Source: Candidatus Manganitrophus sp. (GTDB lineage: Bacteria; Nitrospirota; Nitrospiria; SBBL01; Manganitrophaceae). From it: DNA of 64,000 nucleotides. The translations under genes and the position numbers were made by a program. The stretch spans positions 2,128,001 to 2,192,000 of the forward strand of contig CP114561.1 in assembly GCA_028865235.1 (NCBI GenBank), written 5' to 3'. Below the pieces are notes generated by a model. The model was not told the DNA's origin and did no database searches. It saw only the letters and a program-made list of their open reading frames with translations. Positions 55,215-64,000 of this stretch are shown here, piece after piece. Every line of letters begins with the position of its first letter. The first letter of the stretch is position 1.

Positions 55215-57582
55215 TTGGATTTTCCGGTCGAAAATGATCAAGAAGGAAAGCGCCCCTTTCGCTGGCTGAAGTGGCTCCTTCTCTCCCTCCTCTCCCTCGT
55301 CCTCATCGCCGCATTCAGCGTCGGTGGGATCATCTGGTATTTTTCCAGGGACCTCCCCTCGCTCGAAATGCTGGGAAGTTACGAGCCGAGCCAGGCCACC
55401 CGGATCTACTCCGACGACAACCGGCTCGTCGGGCAGTTCTATATAGAGAAACGGGTCTTCGTTCCCCTCACCCGAATGCCGAAGGAGCTGATCCAGGCGA
55501 TCTTAGCGGTGGAAGATTCCCGCTTCTATGAGCACGGCGGCTTCGACTACATCCGGATCATCAAAGCCTTCCTGACCAACCTGGAAAATATGCGAATTCG
55601 CCAGGGGGCGAGCACCATCACCCAGCAGCTGACCCGTTCGCTTTTTCTCACCCCCGAGCGGACGATGGAGCGAAAGCTGAAAGAGATCCTCCTCGCCCGG
55701 AAAATGGAGATGATGCTGACGAAAGATGAGATCCTGGAGATCTATCTGAATCAGATCTACTTCGGGCATGGGGCCTACGGGGTCCAGGTGGCGGCGCGGA
55801 CCTACTTCGGGAAAGATGTCGGCGAATTGCAGCTCGCGGAGGTCGCCTTCCTCTCCGGTCTTCCGAAGGCGCCGAACGACTACTCCCCCTATCGCCATCC
55901 CCAAAAGGCGAAGCAGCGCCAAGGGGTCGTCCTGCGGCGGATGGTGGATGAAAAATTTATTACCGAAGAGCAATACCGAAAAGCCTACGAACAAGATCTT
56001 TTCTTTCAAAAAATGGTCCCCGACGAAGAGTTGGCCCTCCATTTCCTGGAGCATATCCGGCTCTACCTCATCGCCAAATACGGCGATGACGCCGTCTACA
56101 AGGGGGGCTCAATGTCTACACGACCCTCAACATCGACATGCAGCGCGCCGCCAATCGGGCCGTGAAGACCGGCCTCCGGGAGCTGGATAAGCGCCAGGGA
56201 TACCGGGGGCCGCTCGGCAAATACGAAGAGCCGGCGGAAGCGTCCGAAATCACCGTTTCTTCTTTGGTCGCAGGGGATATTTTAGAAGGACATGTCACCC
56301 AGATCTCCGATAAAGAAGGGTATGCTCTGGTCGAAGCGGGGGGGTCACCGGGAAGATGTTGATGGAGGATATGGCCTGGGCCGCCCGCCGCCTGAAAGGA
56401 TCGCGCCTGGAGGATATCCAGGTCATTGAGAAACCGAAAACGTCGGACATTGTCAAAGTTCACGACCTGATCAAAGTGAAGGTGAAAAAGGCCGGCAAAG
56501 AGGGGAAGGGGGTCTTCTTCAGCCTCGAGCAGGAGCCGGCCGCGGAGGGGGCGCTCGTTGCCATCGATCCCGCGACCGGGGCGGTCAAGGCGCTCGTCGG
56601 AGGATACGACTTCAAGCGAAGCGAATTCAATCGCGCGATCGTCGCGAAAAGGCAGCCCGGCTCCGCGTTTAAGCCGATCATCTATGCGACGGCGATCGAA
56701 CGGGGGTTGACCCCGGCGAGCATGGTCCTCGACAATCCGGTGGTCTACACCGATGAGGAATTGGACAAGGTCTGGAAGCCGGAGAATTACGAAGAAAAAT
56801 TCTACGGACTGATCACCCTCCGGGAGGCGCTGACCTATTCCAGAAATCTTGCGACCGTCCGCCTATTGGAGCAGGTCGGGGTCCGGAACGTCATCGACTT
56901 TGCGAAACGGGTCGGCATCCAGAGCCCCTTGACCCGCGATCTCTCCCTGGCACTCGGCTCCTCCAGCCTTACACTCACCGAATTAACCTCCGCCTATGCC
57001 GTCTTCGCCAATCGGGGGGTCCGCGTCGATCCGACCTTAATCATCTCGGTGAGCGACCACAACGGCCGTGTCCTGGAGCATCGGGAGTTGGCCCTGCAAC
57101 AGGTCGTCTCAAAAGAGACCGCCTATGTGGTCACCAACATGATGGAAGATGTGATCCAACGGGGAACGGCGCGAAAGGCGAAATCGCTCGGAAGGCCGCT
57201 GGCCGGCAAGACCGGGACGACGAATGAGTTCACCGATGCCTGGTTCATCGGTTTTGCCCCCAACCTGGTGGCGGGGGTTTGGGTGGGGTTTGACGATAAT
57301 CGCCCCTTGGGAGATCGGGAAGCCGGGGGAAGCACCGCTCTGCCGATCTGGATGACCTTTATGCAGGAGAGTCTCTCCCGTTTTCCGGTCACTCCTTTCT
57401 CTATCCCTGACAATATCGTTTATGCTAAGATAGACCCGCAAACGGGGCTTCTTGCCCCTCCCGGTGAAGAGAAGGGGATCGTCGAGATTTTTGTGAGGGG
57501 AACCGAACCGAAAGATTACAAGGTCGAGACCCCGACCCCGACTCAATTCTTCAGGCTGGATGAGGAAGAGGCTTCGTTTTAA
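55215..57582 (+). CDS. mrcA: class A penicillin-binding protein 1A (two frame breaks)
   Basis: This is a bifunctional peptidoglycan synthase at the inner membrane. Order: cytoplasmic tail, transmembrane helix (WLLLSLLSLVLIAAFSVGG), glycosyltransferase domain (AVEDSRFYEHGGFD, QGASTITQQLTRSLFL, with Glu residues), an inserted OB-like region, then the transpeptidase with SxxK (PGSAFKPI), SxN (YSRNLATVRLL) and KTG (LAGKTGTTNEF). Frame breaks occur at G6 56102-56107 and G7 56338-56344. Repaired length is about 790 residues. The start chosen is TTG 55215 (MDFPVENDQEGK). It has its own promoter and precedes gap by about 120 bases containing a hairpin. Confidence 0.94.
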
Positions 57583-57587
57583 GAACC

Positions 57588-57649
57588 GTGAGGCGTGGGT
57601 AGTAAAAGATTTTTTCTTTTGCCTTTCCCCCTTACGCCCAACGCCTCAC
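57588..57649. repeat. intergenic inverted repeat between mrcA and gap
   Basis: GTGAGGCGT (57588-57596) is matched by ACGCCTCAC (57641-57649), and the arms extend imperfectly inwards (GGGTAGTAAAAG against CTTACGCCC). A T-rich loop follows the left arm. It may act as a weak terminator for mrcA or be a dispersed repeat. Confidence 0.5.
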
Positions 57650-57676
57650 CCCTTACGTCATTATTTATTCTTTTAA

Positions 57677-58705
<1,029 letters not shown>

Positions 58706-58709
58706 AATC

Positions 58710-58739
58710 GGTAGGAGCGTATTGCAATACGCCCCTACC
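58710..58739. repeat. intergenic palindrome (GTAGGAGCGTATTG arm)
   Basis: The 15-base arms GGTAGGAGCGTATTG and CAATACGCCCCTACC form a hairpin with a single A:C mismatch and no loop. It lies between gap and pgk. It belongs to the same GTAGG...CCTAC-ended class as the element at 59987. Confidence 0.65.
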
Positions 58740-58780
58740 ACACATACGGTCCCCCTACGCACAAATGAAGGATCATACCG

Positions 58781-59981
58781 ATGCACATGAACAAACTGAC
58801 GATTGAGGATATCCCGATCAAAGGAAAACGGGTTTTCATCCGGGCCGATTTCAATGTCCCCCTGGACAGCGATCTTCATATCACCGACGATACCCGAATC
58901 CGCTCGACCCTTCCGACGATCAACTACGGTATCGACGAGGGGGCCATTCTCATTCTCGCCTCCCATCTCGATCGGCCGAAGGGGGTCGATCCGCGCCATT
59001 CGCTGGCCCCCGTCGCGAAACGGCTCCAACGGCTCCTCGGGAAGGAGGTCCAATTCGCCCCCGACTGCATCGGGCCTCAGGTTCAAAACATGGTGGCCCG
59101 GCTGAAACCAGGCGACGTTCTTCTCCTGGAAAACCTCCGTTTTCACCCGGGCGAAAAAAAGAATGACGAGAGTTTTGCCAAAGCATTGGCCGATCTCGGC
59201 GTCGATGTCTATATCAACGATGCCTTCGGGGCGGTCCATCGCAGCCACGCCTCAACCACCGGTATCACCCAATTCGTCAAGACAAAGGCATGCGGGTTCT
59301 TGATGAAAAAAGAGATCGCTTACCTGGAAGGGGCGGTCGCCAACCCCGCCCGGCCCTTCGTGGCGATCCTCGGAGGAGCGAAGGTCTCCGGGAAAATCGG
59401 GGTGATCGAGAATCTCGGGAAGAAGGTCGATAAGGTGATCGTCGGCGGCGGCATGGCCTACACCTTTTTGAAGGCGATGGGAAACGATGTCGGCAATTCG
59501 CTGGTCGAAGATTCAATGCTCTCCTTCGCCAGGGAAATCATGGAGCATGCTGTCGAGCGGGGGATTAAATTCTATCTCCCGGTCGACTGTGTGGTCGCCA
59601 CCAGCATGGATCCGGGGGCCGAGACAAAGCGGGTGCCTGTTCAAGAAATTCCCAAGGGATGGATCGGGCTTGATATCGGCCCGGCGTCGGTTCACCTCTT
59701 CACCTGAAGTGCTGACCAACGCCAAAACGATTCTATGGAACGGCCCGATGGGGGTCTTTGAAATGGATGCCTATTCACGGGGGACATTTGCAATCGCCCA
59801 TGCGGTCGCCAACTCCTATGCGTTGACCATCGTCGGCGGCGGAGAGACCGCCCTGGCGGTTCATAGAGCGGGTGAATCGGAGAACATTTCGTTCATCTCC
59901 ACCGGCGGCGGGGCCGCCCTCCAGCTTCTGGAAGGAAAAGAGCTTCCCGGACTTTCGGTCCTTCCGGAAAAAGAAGGATAA
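58781..59981 (+). CDS. pgk: phosphoglycerate kinase (one frame break)
   Basis: This enzyme transfers phosphate from 1,3-bisphosphoglycerate to ADP. The N-terminal substrate motif is [14 protein letters not shown], with the HRSHASTTG segment. The nucleotide part shows [20 protein letters not shown] and, after a one-base slip near 59702-59706, [25 protein letters not shown] and [15 protein letters not shown]. Repaired length is about 400 residues. ATG 58781 and ATG 58787 are both possible. It follows the palindrome downstream of gap, and tpiA begins 52 bases after it. Confidence 0.96.
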
Positions 59982-59986
59982 CCCTT

Positions 59987-60013
59987 GTAGGGCGACGCAT
60001 GCGTCGCCCCTAC
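59987..60013. repeat. intergenic palindrome (GTAGGGCGACGCAT arm)
   Basis: This nearly perfect palindrome of 27 bases has left arm GTAGGGCGACGCAT and right arm GCGTCGCCCCTAC. It lies between pgk and tpiA. A close relative lies inside tpiA at 60204-60231. Confidence 0.7.
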
Positions 60014-60033
60014 GCAGATCCGGGCCATGACAG

Positions 60034-60833
60034 ATGCGGACCCCCTGTTTTATCGCCAATTGGAAAATGAACAAGACCATCGGTGAGGCGCGGGAATATC
60101 TTCAAGCGGTGGAGAAGCGGTGGCCGCAGTTCCCCAACGCTCCCTGGGAAACGATCGTTGCCCCCCTTTTACGATGCTGGCCCCAATGGCCGAATATTTG
60201 AAGGTCGGGGCGACACATGCGTCGTCCCGACAGGTCCAAATCGGATTGGCAGGCCAGAATGTCCATTTCGAGGAGCGAGGGGCTTATACCGGCGAGATCT
60301 CCCCGCTGATGCTTCGCGATGCCGGTTGCCGCTATGTGATCATCGGCCACTCGGAGCGCCGGACCTACTTCGGCGAAACGAACGCGTTGGTTCATAAAAA
60401 GATCGGGGCGGCGCTGCGGGCGGGGCTGATCCCGATCGTTTGCGTCGGCGAAACCCGCGAAGAGCGGGAAGAAGAGCGGACGGGGGAAGTGATTGAACGT
60501 CAGCTGAGGGAGGCATTGGATGATCTCCGGCCGGGCCCCTCGGACTGGATCATCGCTTACGAGCCGGTCTGGGCGATCGGCACCGGGCTGACCCCGCAGC
60601 CGTCGGAAGCGGAGGAGGTCCACCGCCGGATCCGGGACTTTTTCCGCTCCCTTTCGGAAGAAGAGGAGGCCGACACCCCGCGTATTCTTTATGGCGGGAG
60701 CGCAACAGAGAAAAACATTGCGGCCTTCATGGAAGAGGCCGATATCGACGGCGTCCTGGCGGGGGGCGCCAGCCTCTTTGCCGAGTCGTTTTGTAACATG
60801 ATCGAGCTGGGGGTCAAAGCAAAGGAGAAATAG
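60034..60833 (+). CDS. tpiA: triosephosphate isomerase with an in-frame palindrome insertion (one frame break)
   Basis: This enzyme interconverts DHAP and glyceraldehyde-3-phosphate. ATG 60034 gives MRTPCFIANWKMNKT with the catalytic Lys in NWKMN. The catalytic His is in VIIGHSERR, and the catalytic Glu is in IIAYEPVWAIGTG with loop 6 residues; YGGSATEKN and DGVLAGGASL close the barrel. A missing C in the run 60161-60166 breaks the frame after ETIVAP. Between AEYLK and VQIGLAGQN there are about ten extra residues (VGATHASSRQ) coded by a 28-base palindrome of the same type as the intergenic repeat upstream. Total is about 266 residues. Confidence 0.95.
60204..60231. repeat. palindromic repeat inside the tpiA coding sequence
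   Basis: The left arm GTCGGGGCGACACA and right arm TGCGTCGTCCCGAC form a hairpin of 28 bases. Against an idealised GTAGGGGCGACGCAT palindrome it differs at four positions, two of which (the third base from each end) are compensatory (A-T to C-G). It is read as V-G-A-T-H-A-S-S-R. Confidence 0.65.
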
Positions 60834-60851
60834 ATTCGCCGCGGATCGCTG

Positions 60852-60880
60852 TTGAAATATTAGCCCGGATCGAGTATGAT
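60852..60880 (+). promoter_or_regulatory. sigma70-type promoter of secG
   Basis: TTGAAA (60852-60857) and TATGAT (60875-60880) have a 17-base spacer. The ATG at 60907 has AAAGGAG upstream. secG can thus be expressed apart from tpiA. Confidence 0.55.
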
Positions 60881-60906
60881 CACCGCTTCAATTTAAAGGA
60901 GCACCC

Positions 60907-61296
60907 ATGTACACACTGATTGCCATCATCCATATCATCGTCTGCCTCATTCTCATGGCCGTTGTTCTGCTGCAAGCCGGCAAAGGGGCCGAGATGGGGG
61001 CCGCTTTCGGCGGATCGAGCCAAACGATCTTCGGCAGCCGCGGCGCCGCCACCTTCTTGAGCAAACTGACGGTCGGGGCGGCCATTCTTTTTATGGTCAC
61101 CTCGCTGAGCCTCTCGATTTTAAGCCGCGAGCGGTCGATCGCCTCCTCGATCGTCGACACCGACACGAAAGATGAACTTATTCCCAAAGAGGCCCCGGCC
61201 CCGGGCGGTCCGAACACCCTTCCGGCCGATCCTTCGGCCAATTCTTCGGAAGGAGCGCCGGCCGCCCCGACCCCTGAGTCCGCCCCGGCGAAATAG
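60907..61296 (+). CDS. secG: preprotein translocase subunit SecG
   Basis: This is an auxiliary membrane subunit of the SecYEG channel. Its two transmembrane helices are MYTLIAIIHIIVCLILMAVV and the second near FLSKLTVGAAILFMVTSLSL. The family motif LLQAGKGAEMGAAFGGSSQT and IFGSRGAATFL lies between them. The C-terminal 45 residues form a Pro/Ala/Ser-rich tail, longer than in the E. coli protein but common in other phyla. It is followed by a GC-rich hairpin. Confidence 0.95.
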   Translation: MYTLIAIIHIIVCLILMAVVLLQAGKGAEMGAAFGGSSQTIFGSRGAATFLSKLTVGAAILFMVTSLSLSILSRERSIASSIVDTDTKDELIPKEAPAPGGPNTLPADPSANSSEGAPAAPTPESAPAK

Positions 61297-61312
61297 CGAA
61301 CCGTTCTTAACG

Positions 61313-61345
61313 ATGGGGCCGGCCGCGGCCCCATTGAGTTTTGTC
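61313..61345 (+). terminator. probable terminator of secG
   Basis: The arms ATGGGGCCG (61313-61321) and CGGCCCCAT (61326-61334) form a nine-base-pair stem with a GCCG loop. Only a broken T stretch (TGAGTTTTGT) follows, so it is a weak terminator. It overlaps the -35 box of the next promoter. Confidence 0.55.
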
Positions 61346-61362
61346 TCAAAAATCAGTATGAT
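61334..61362 (+). promoter_or_regulatory. sigma70-type promoter of the ABC importer genes
   Basis: TTGAGT (61334-61339) and TATGAT (61357-61362) are 17 bases apart, 28 bases before GTG 61391. Confidence 0.5.
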
Positions 61363-61390
61363 CGTGCCTTAAAGGCATGAACCTTCTTTT

Positions 61391-63520
61391 GTGAAAAAAC
61401 TCGTCTCATCGCTGATCCTGCTCACGCTCGTCGGATGCGCCGGACCCCCGTTGAACAACCCTTATCCTCGACAGGAAGAGGGGGAGAATATCCTCTACTC
61501 GTCCTTCACCGAGCGGCCCAAGCACCTCGACCCGGCGCAGTCGTACAGCTCGAACGAAATCACCTTCACCGCACAGATCTACGAGCCGCCGTTGCAGTAT
61601 CATTACCTGAAGCGGCCGTATACGCTGATCCCCTTGACCGCCGCCGAAATGCCGCCCCCCGTTTATCTGGAACGCCCAAGGGGATGCGGCTCAACGCCGG
61701 ATGCGCCGGCGGAGCAGGTGGCCTACAGCGTTTATGAGATTCGCATCCGCCCGGGCATTCGTTATCAGCCGCACCCCGCCTTTGCGCACGATGCCGGCGG
61801 ACCAGCTCTTTATCACAATCTCGGCCGCGAATCGCTCGGCCGGATCTCCTCGCTGGGCGATTTCGCGCAGACCGGCAGCCGCGAGCTGACCGCCGACGAT
61901 TACGTCTACCAGATCAAGCGGCTGGCCCACCCGCGCCTGCATTCGCCGATCTTCGGCTTGATGGCGGATTATATCGTCGGCTTGCAGGAGCTCGGCGAAA
62001 CGCTCCGGAAGGCGCAGGAGAAGGCCAAGCCGGGGGCCTTGCTCGATCTGCGCGAGTATCCGCTCGCCGGTGTCGAGGTGGTCGACCGCCACACCTATCG
62101 GATCAAGGTCGTCGGCAAGTATCCGCAGTTCCTGTACTGGCTGGCGATGCCGTTCTTCGCCCCGGTGCCGCGGGAGGCCGACCGGTTCTACGCCCAGCCG
62201 GGAATGACCGAGAAGAACATCACGCTCGACTGGTATCCGGTCGGCACCGGGCCGTACATGCTGACGGTGAACAATCCGAACCGCCGGATGGTGCTGGCGC
62301 GCAATCCGAACTTCCACGGCGAGACCTATCCGACCGAAGGCGAGCCGGAAGACAAGCCAACGGGCCTGCTGGCCGACGCCGGCAAGCCGCTGCCCTTCAT
62401 CGACAAGGCCGTTTTCAGCCTGGAGAAAGAAGGCATTCCGTACTGGAACAAGTTCCTGCAGGGCTATTACGACAGCGCCGGGATCGCCTCCGACAGCTTC
62501 GACCAGGCGGTCCGGATCGGCGGCCAGGGCGACGCAGACCTCACCGAGGAGATGCGGGCGCACGGCATCCGGCTGATCACCACCGTGGAGACGTGCATCT
62601 TCTACATCGGCTTCAACATGCTCGACCCGGTGCTGGGGGAGATTCCGAAGCGGCGCGCAAGCTGCGCCAGGCGATGTCGATCGCCATCGATCAGGAGGAG
62701 TTCATCTCGATCTTCCCGAACGGCCGGGGCATCGCGATGCAGGGCCCGCTGCCGCCGGGCATCTTCGGCTATCGCGAGGGCGAGGCGGGCATCAATCCCT
62801 ACGTCTACGACTGGGTGGACGGCCGGCCGCAGCGCAAGCCGATCGACGACGCGCGGCAGCTGCTGGCCGAGGCCGGCTATCCCGACGGCCGCGACGCCAA
62901 GACCGGCGAGCCGCTGGTGCTGTACTTCGACACCACGGGCAGCGGGCCGGAGGCGAAATCGCGGCTCGACTGGATGCGCAAGCAGTTCGCGAAGCTGGAC
63001 GTGCAGCTGGTGATCCGCGCGACCGACTACAACCGCTTCCAGGACAAGATGCTCAAGGGGACGGCGCAGATCTTCCACTGGGGCTGGAACGCGGACTATC
63101 CGGACCCGGAGAACTTCCTGTTCCTGCTCTACGGGCCGAACGGCAAGGCAGGGAAGAACGGCGAGAACGCCTCCAACTACGCAAACCCGGAGTTCGACCG
63201 CCTGTTCGAGCAGATGAAGAACATGGAGAACGGGCCGGAGCGGCAGGCGATCATCGACCGGATGGTGGAGATCGTGCGGCGCGACGCGCCCTGGGTCTGC
63301 GGCTTCCACCCGAAACAGTTCGGCCTGTACCATGCCTGGACGGCACAACGTCAAGCCGAACCTGATGGCCAACAATACGCTCAAGTACCGGAAGCTCGAT
63401 CCCGCTCTGCGCGCCCGACAGCGCCGGGCCTGGAACCGGCCGGTCTGGTGGCCGGTGGCGGTGATCGTGGCCGTTCTCGTCGTCGGAACCCTGCCGGCGG
63501 TGCTCGACCTATCGGCGTAA
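61391..63520 (+). CDS. peptide-type ABC transporter substrate-binding lipoprotein (two frame breaks)
   Basis: This is a solute-binding lipoprotein of the SBP_bac_5 (oligopeptide/dipeptide) class. GTG 61391 opens a lipoprotein signal with lipobox LVGC (TLVGCAG). Family features are LYSSFTERPKHLDPAQSYSS, YEIRIRPGIRYQPHP, ELTADDYVYQIKRLA and YPVGTGPYML. Frame breaks in the GGGG near 62634-62638 and the GG near 63339-63342 are repaired to AARKLRQAMSIAIDQEEF and HAWTHNVKPNLMANNTLKYR. Unusually, the protein ends with a transmembrane helix (WWPVAVIVAVLVVGTLPAVL). From about 62000 onward the G+C content is clearly higher than in the preceding genes (sampled lines 62-78%). The permease gene follows 17 bases later. 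Confidence 0.88.
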
Positions 63521-63537
63521 GGAACGGGGGTCCGGCG

Positions 63538-64000
63538 ATGATCGCCTATCTCATCCGCCGCCTGCTCTACGCCGTGCCGATCCTGATCGGCGTGAATCTG
63601 CTGACCTTCGTCCTGTTCTTCGTGGTCAACACGCCGGACGACATGGCGCGCATGCAGCTCGGCATGAAGCGCGTGACGCCGGAGGCCATCGAGAACTGGA
63701 AGGCGGAGCGCGGCTACGACAAGCCGCTGCTGTTCAACCCCGCCGCGGAAGGCGCCGGGAAGTTCACCGAGACGATCTTCTTCGAGAAATCGGTCAGGCT
63801 GTTCGTCTTCGATTTCGGCCCGGCCGACGACGGCCGCGACATCGGGGCCGACATCCGCCAGCGCATGGGGCCGAGCCTGGCCATCGCGCTGCCCGCCTTG
63901 CTCCTGGGCCTGCTGGTGAATATCACCGCCGCGCTGCTGGTCGCCTTCTTCCGCGCCAGCTATCTCGATTTCTGGGGGGTGGTCGTTGCGGTGGCGATGA
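63538..64000 (+). CDS. ABC transporter permease, DppB type (3'-truncated by window edge)
   Basis: This is an inner-membrane permease of a peptide/nickel-type ABC importer. It begins MIAYLIRRLLYAVPILIGVN, the typical DppB/OppB start with the first helix, followed by a periplasmic loop (MARMQLGMKRVTPEAIENWK) and the second helix region SLAIALPALLLGLLVNITAA, where the family domain starts. The window ends inside the gene. It is G+C-rich like the binding-protein gene and surely part of the same operon; ATPase genes would be expected beyond the edge. Confidence 0.9.
   Translation, partial: MIAYLIRRLLYAVPILIGVNLLTFVLFFVVNTPDDMARMQLGMKRVTPEAIENWKAERGYDKPLLFNPAAEGAGKFTETIFFEKSVRLFVFDFGPADDGRDIGADIRQRMGPSLAIALPALLLGLLVNITAALLVAFFRASYLDFWGVVVAVAM

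Overview
This 64 kb window reads as one bacterial chromosome segment. It is gene-dense and moderately G+C-rich, in the high fifties percent by eye on sampled lines. The gene content points to a Gram-negative bacterium: Omp85/TamA and TamB, AsmA-like proteins, an outer-membrane beta-barrel and a class A penicillin-binding protein. A non-classical SdhB/SdhE pair, a split transketolase, DUF4390 beside NtrYX, and DUF420 fit Nitrospirota (a Ca. Manganitrophus or Nitrospira relative). That placement is inference from gene content only.

Layout. 1-3.6 kb: Lon, ThiL and a DUF2062 membrane protein. 3.6-5.8 kb: small genes (zinc ribbon, GNAT, tautomerase, SnoaL-like). 5.8-7.7 kb: an A/T-rich two-gene island coding for a TIR-domain protein and a HEPN (Apea-like) protein, which I read as a candidate antiphage cassette. 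7.7-10.4 kb: DNA polymerase I. 10.7-21.7 kb: HAD hydrolase, BON protein, tRNA-Cys, two GGDEF proteins, peptide deformylase, SdhB/SdhE-like genes, peroxiredoxin, ferredoxin, CBS protein, sirtuin, SirB1-like and HNH genes. 21.9-28.9 kb: tRNA-Leu, split transketolase, adenylate cyclase, a beta-barrel, a nitrilase-family enzyme and CbiE. 29-43.2 kb: an envelope and signalling block (DUF1844, TamB, TamA/Omp85, TPR metalloprotease, DUF4390, NtrY, NtrX, RlmD-type methyltransferase). 43.2-54.9 kb, minus strand: AsmA-like protein, a 52-residue membrane protein, DUF420, O-methyltransferase, a pseudokinase-like protein, an M16 protease pair and a phosphoglycolate phosphatase. 55.2-61.3 kb: PBP1A, then gap-pgk-tpiA-secG. 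61.4-64 kb: a peptide-type ABC importer (binding protein and truncated permease) that is markedly more G+C-rich.

Sequence quality matters here. At least twenty conserved genes or gene joints carry a reading-frame break, nearly always at a G, C or A homopolymer. This looks like uncorrected long-read indels rather than biology. I annotate such genes as single spans and give the break positions.

The most interesting points are the TIR/HEPN cassette, a palindromic repeat sitting in frame inside tpiA with relatives between genes nearby, three genes whose only well-placed start codon is AUU or AUC behind a strong ribosome-binding site, a GGDEF protein with a degenerate receiver, and a kinase fold lacking its catalytic aspartate. 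Several sigma70-type promoters can be read directly, including a consensus TTGACA-17-TATAAT at tRNA-Leu.
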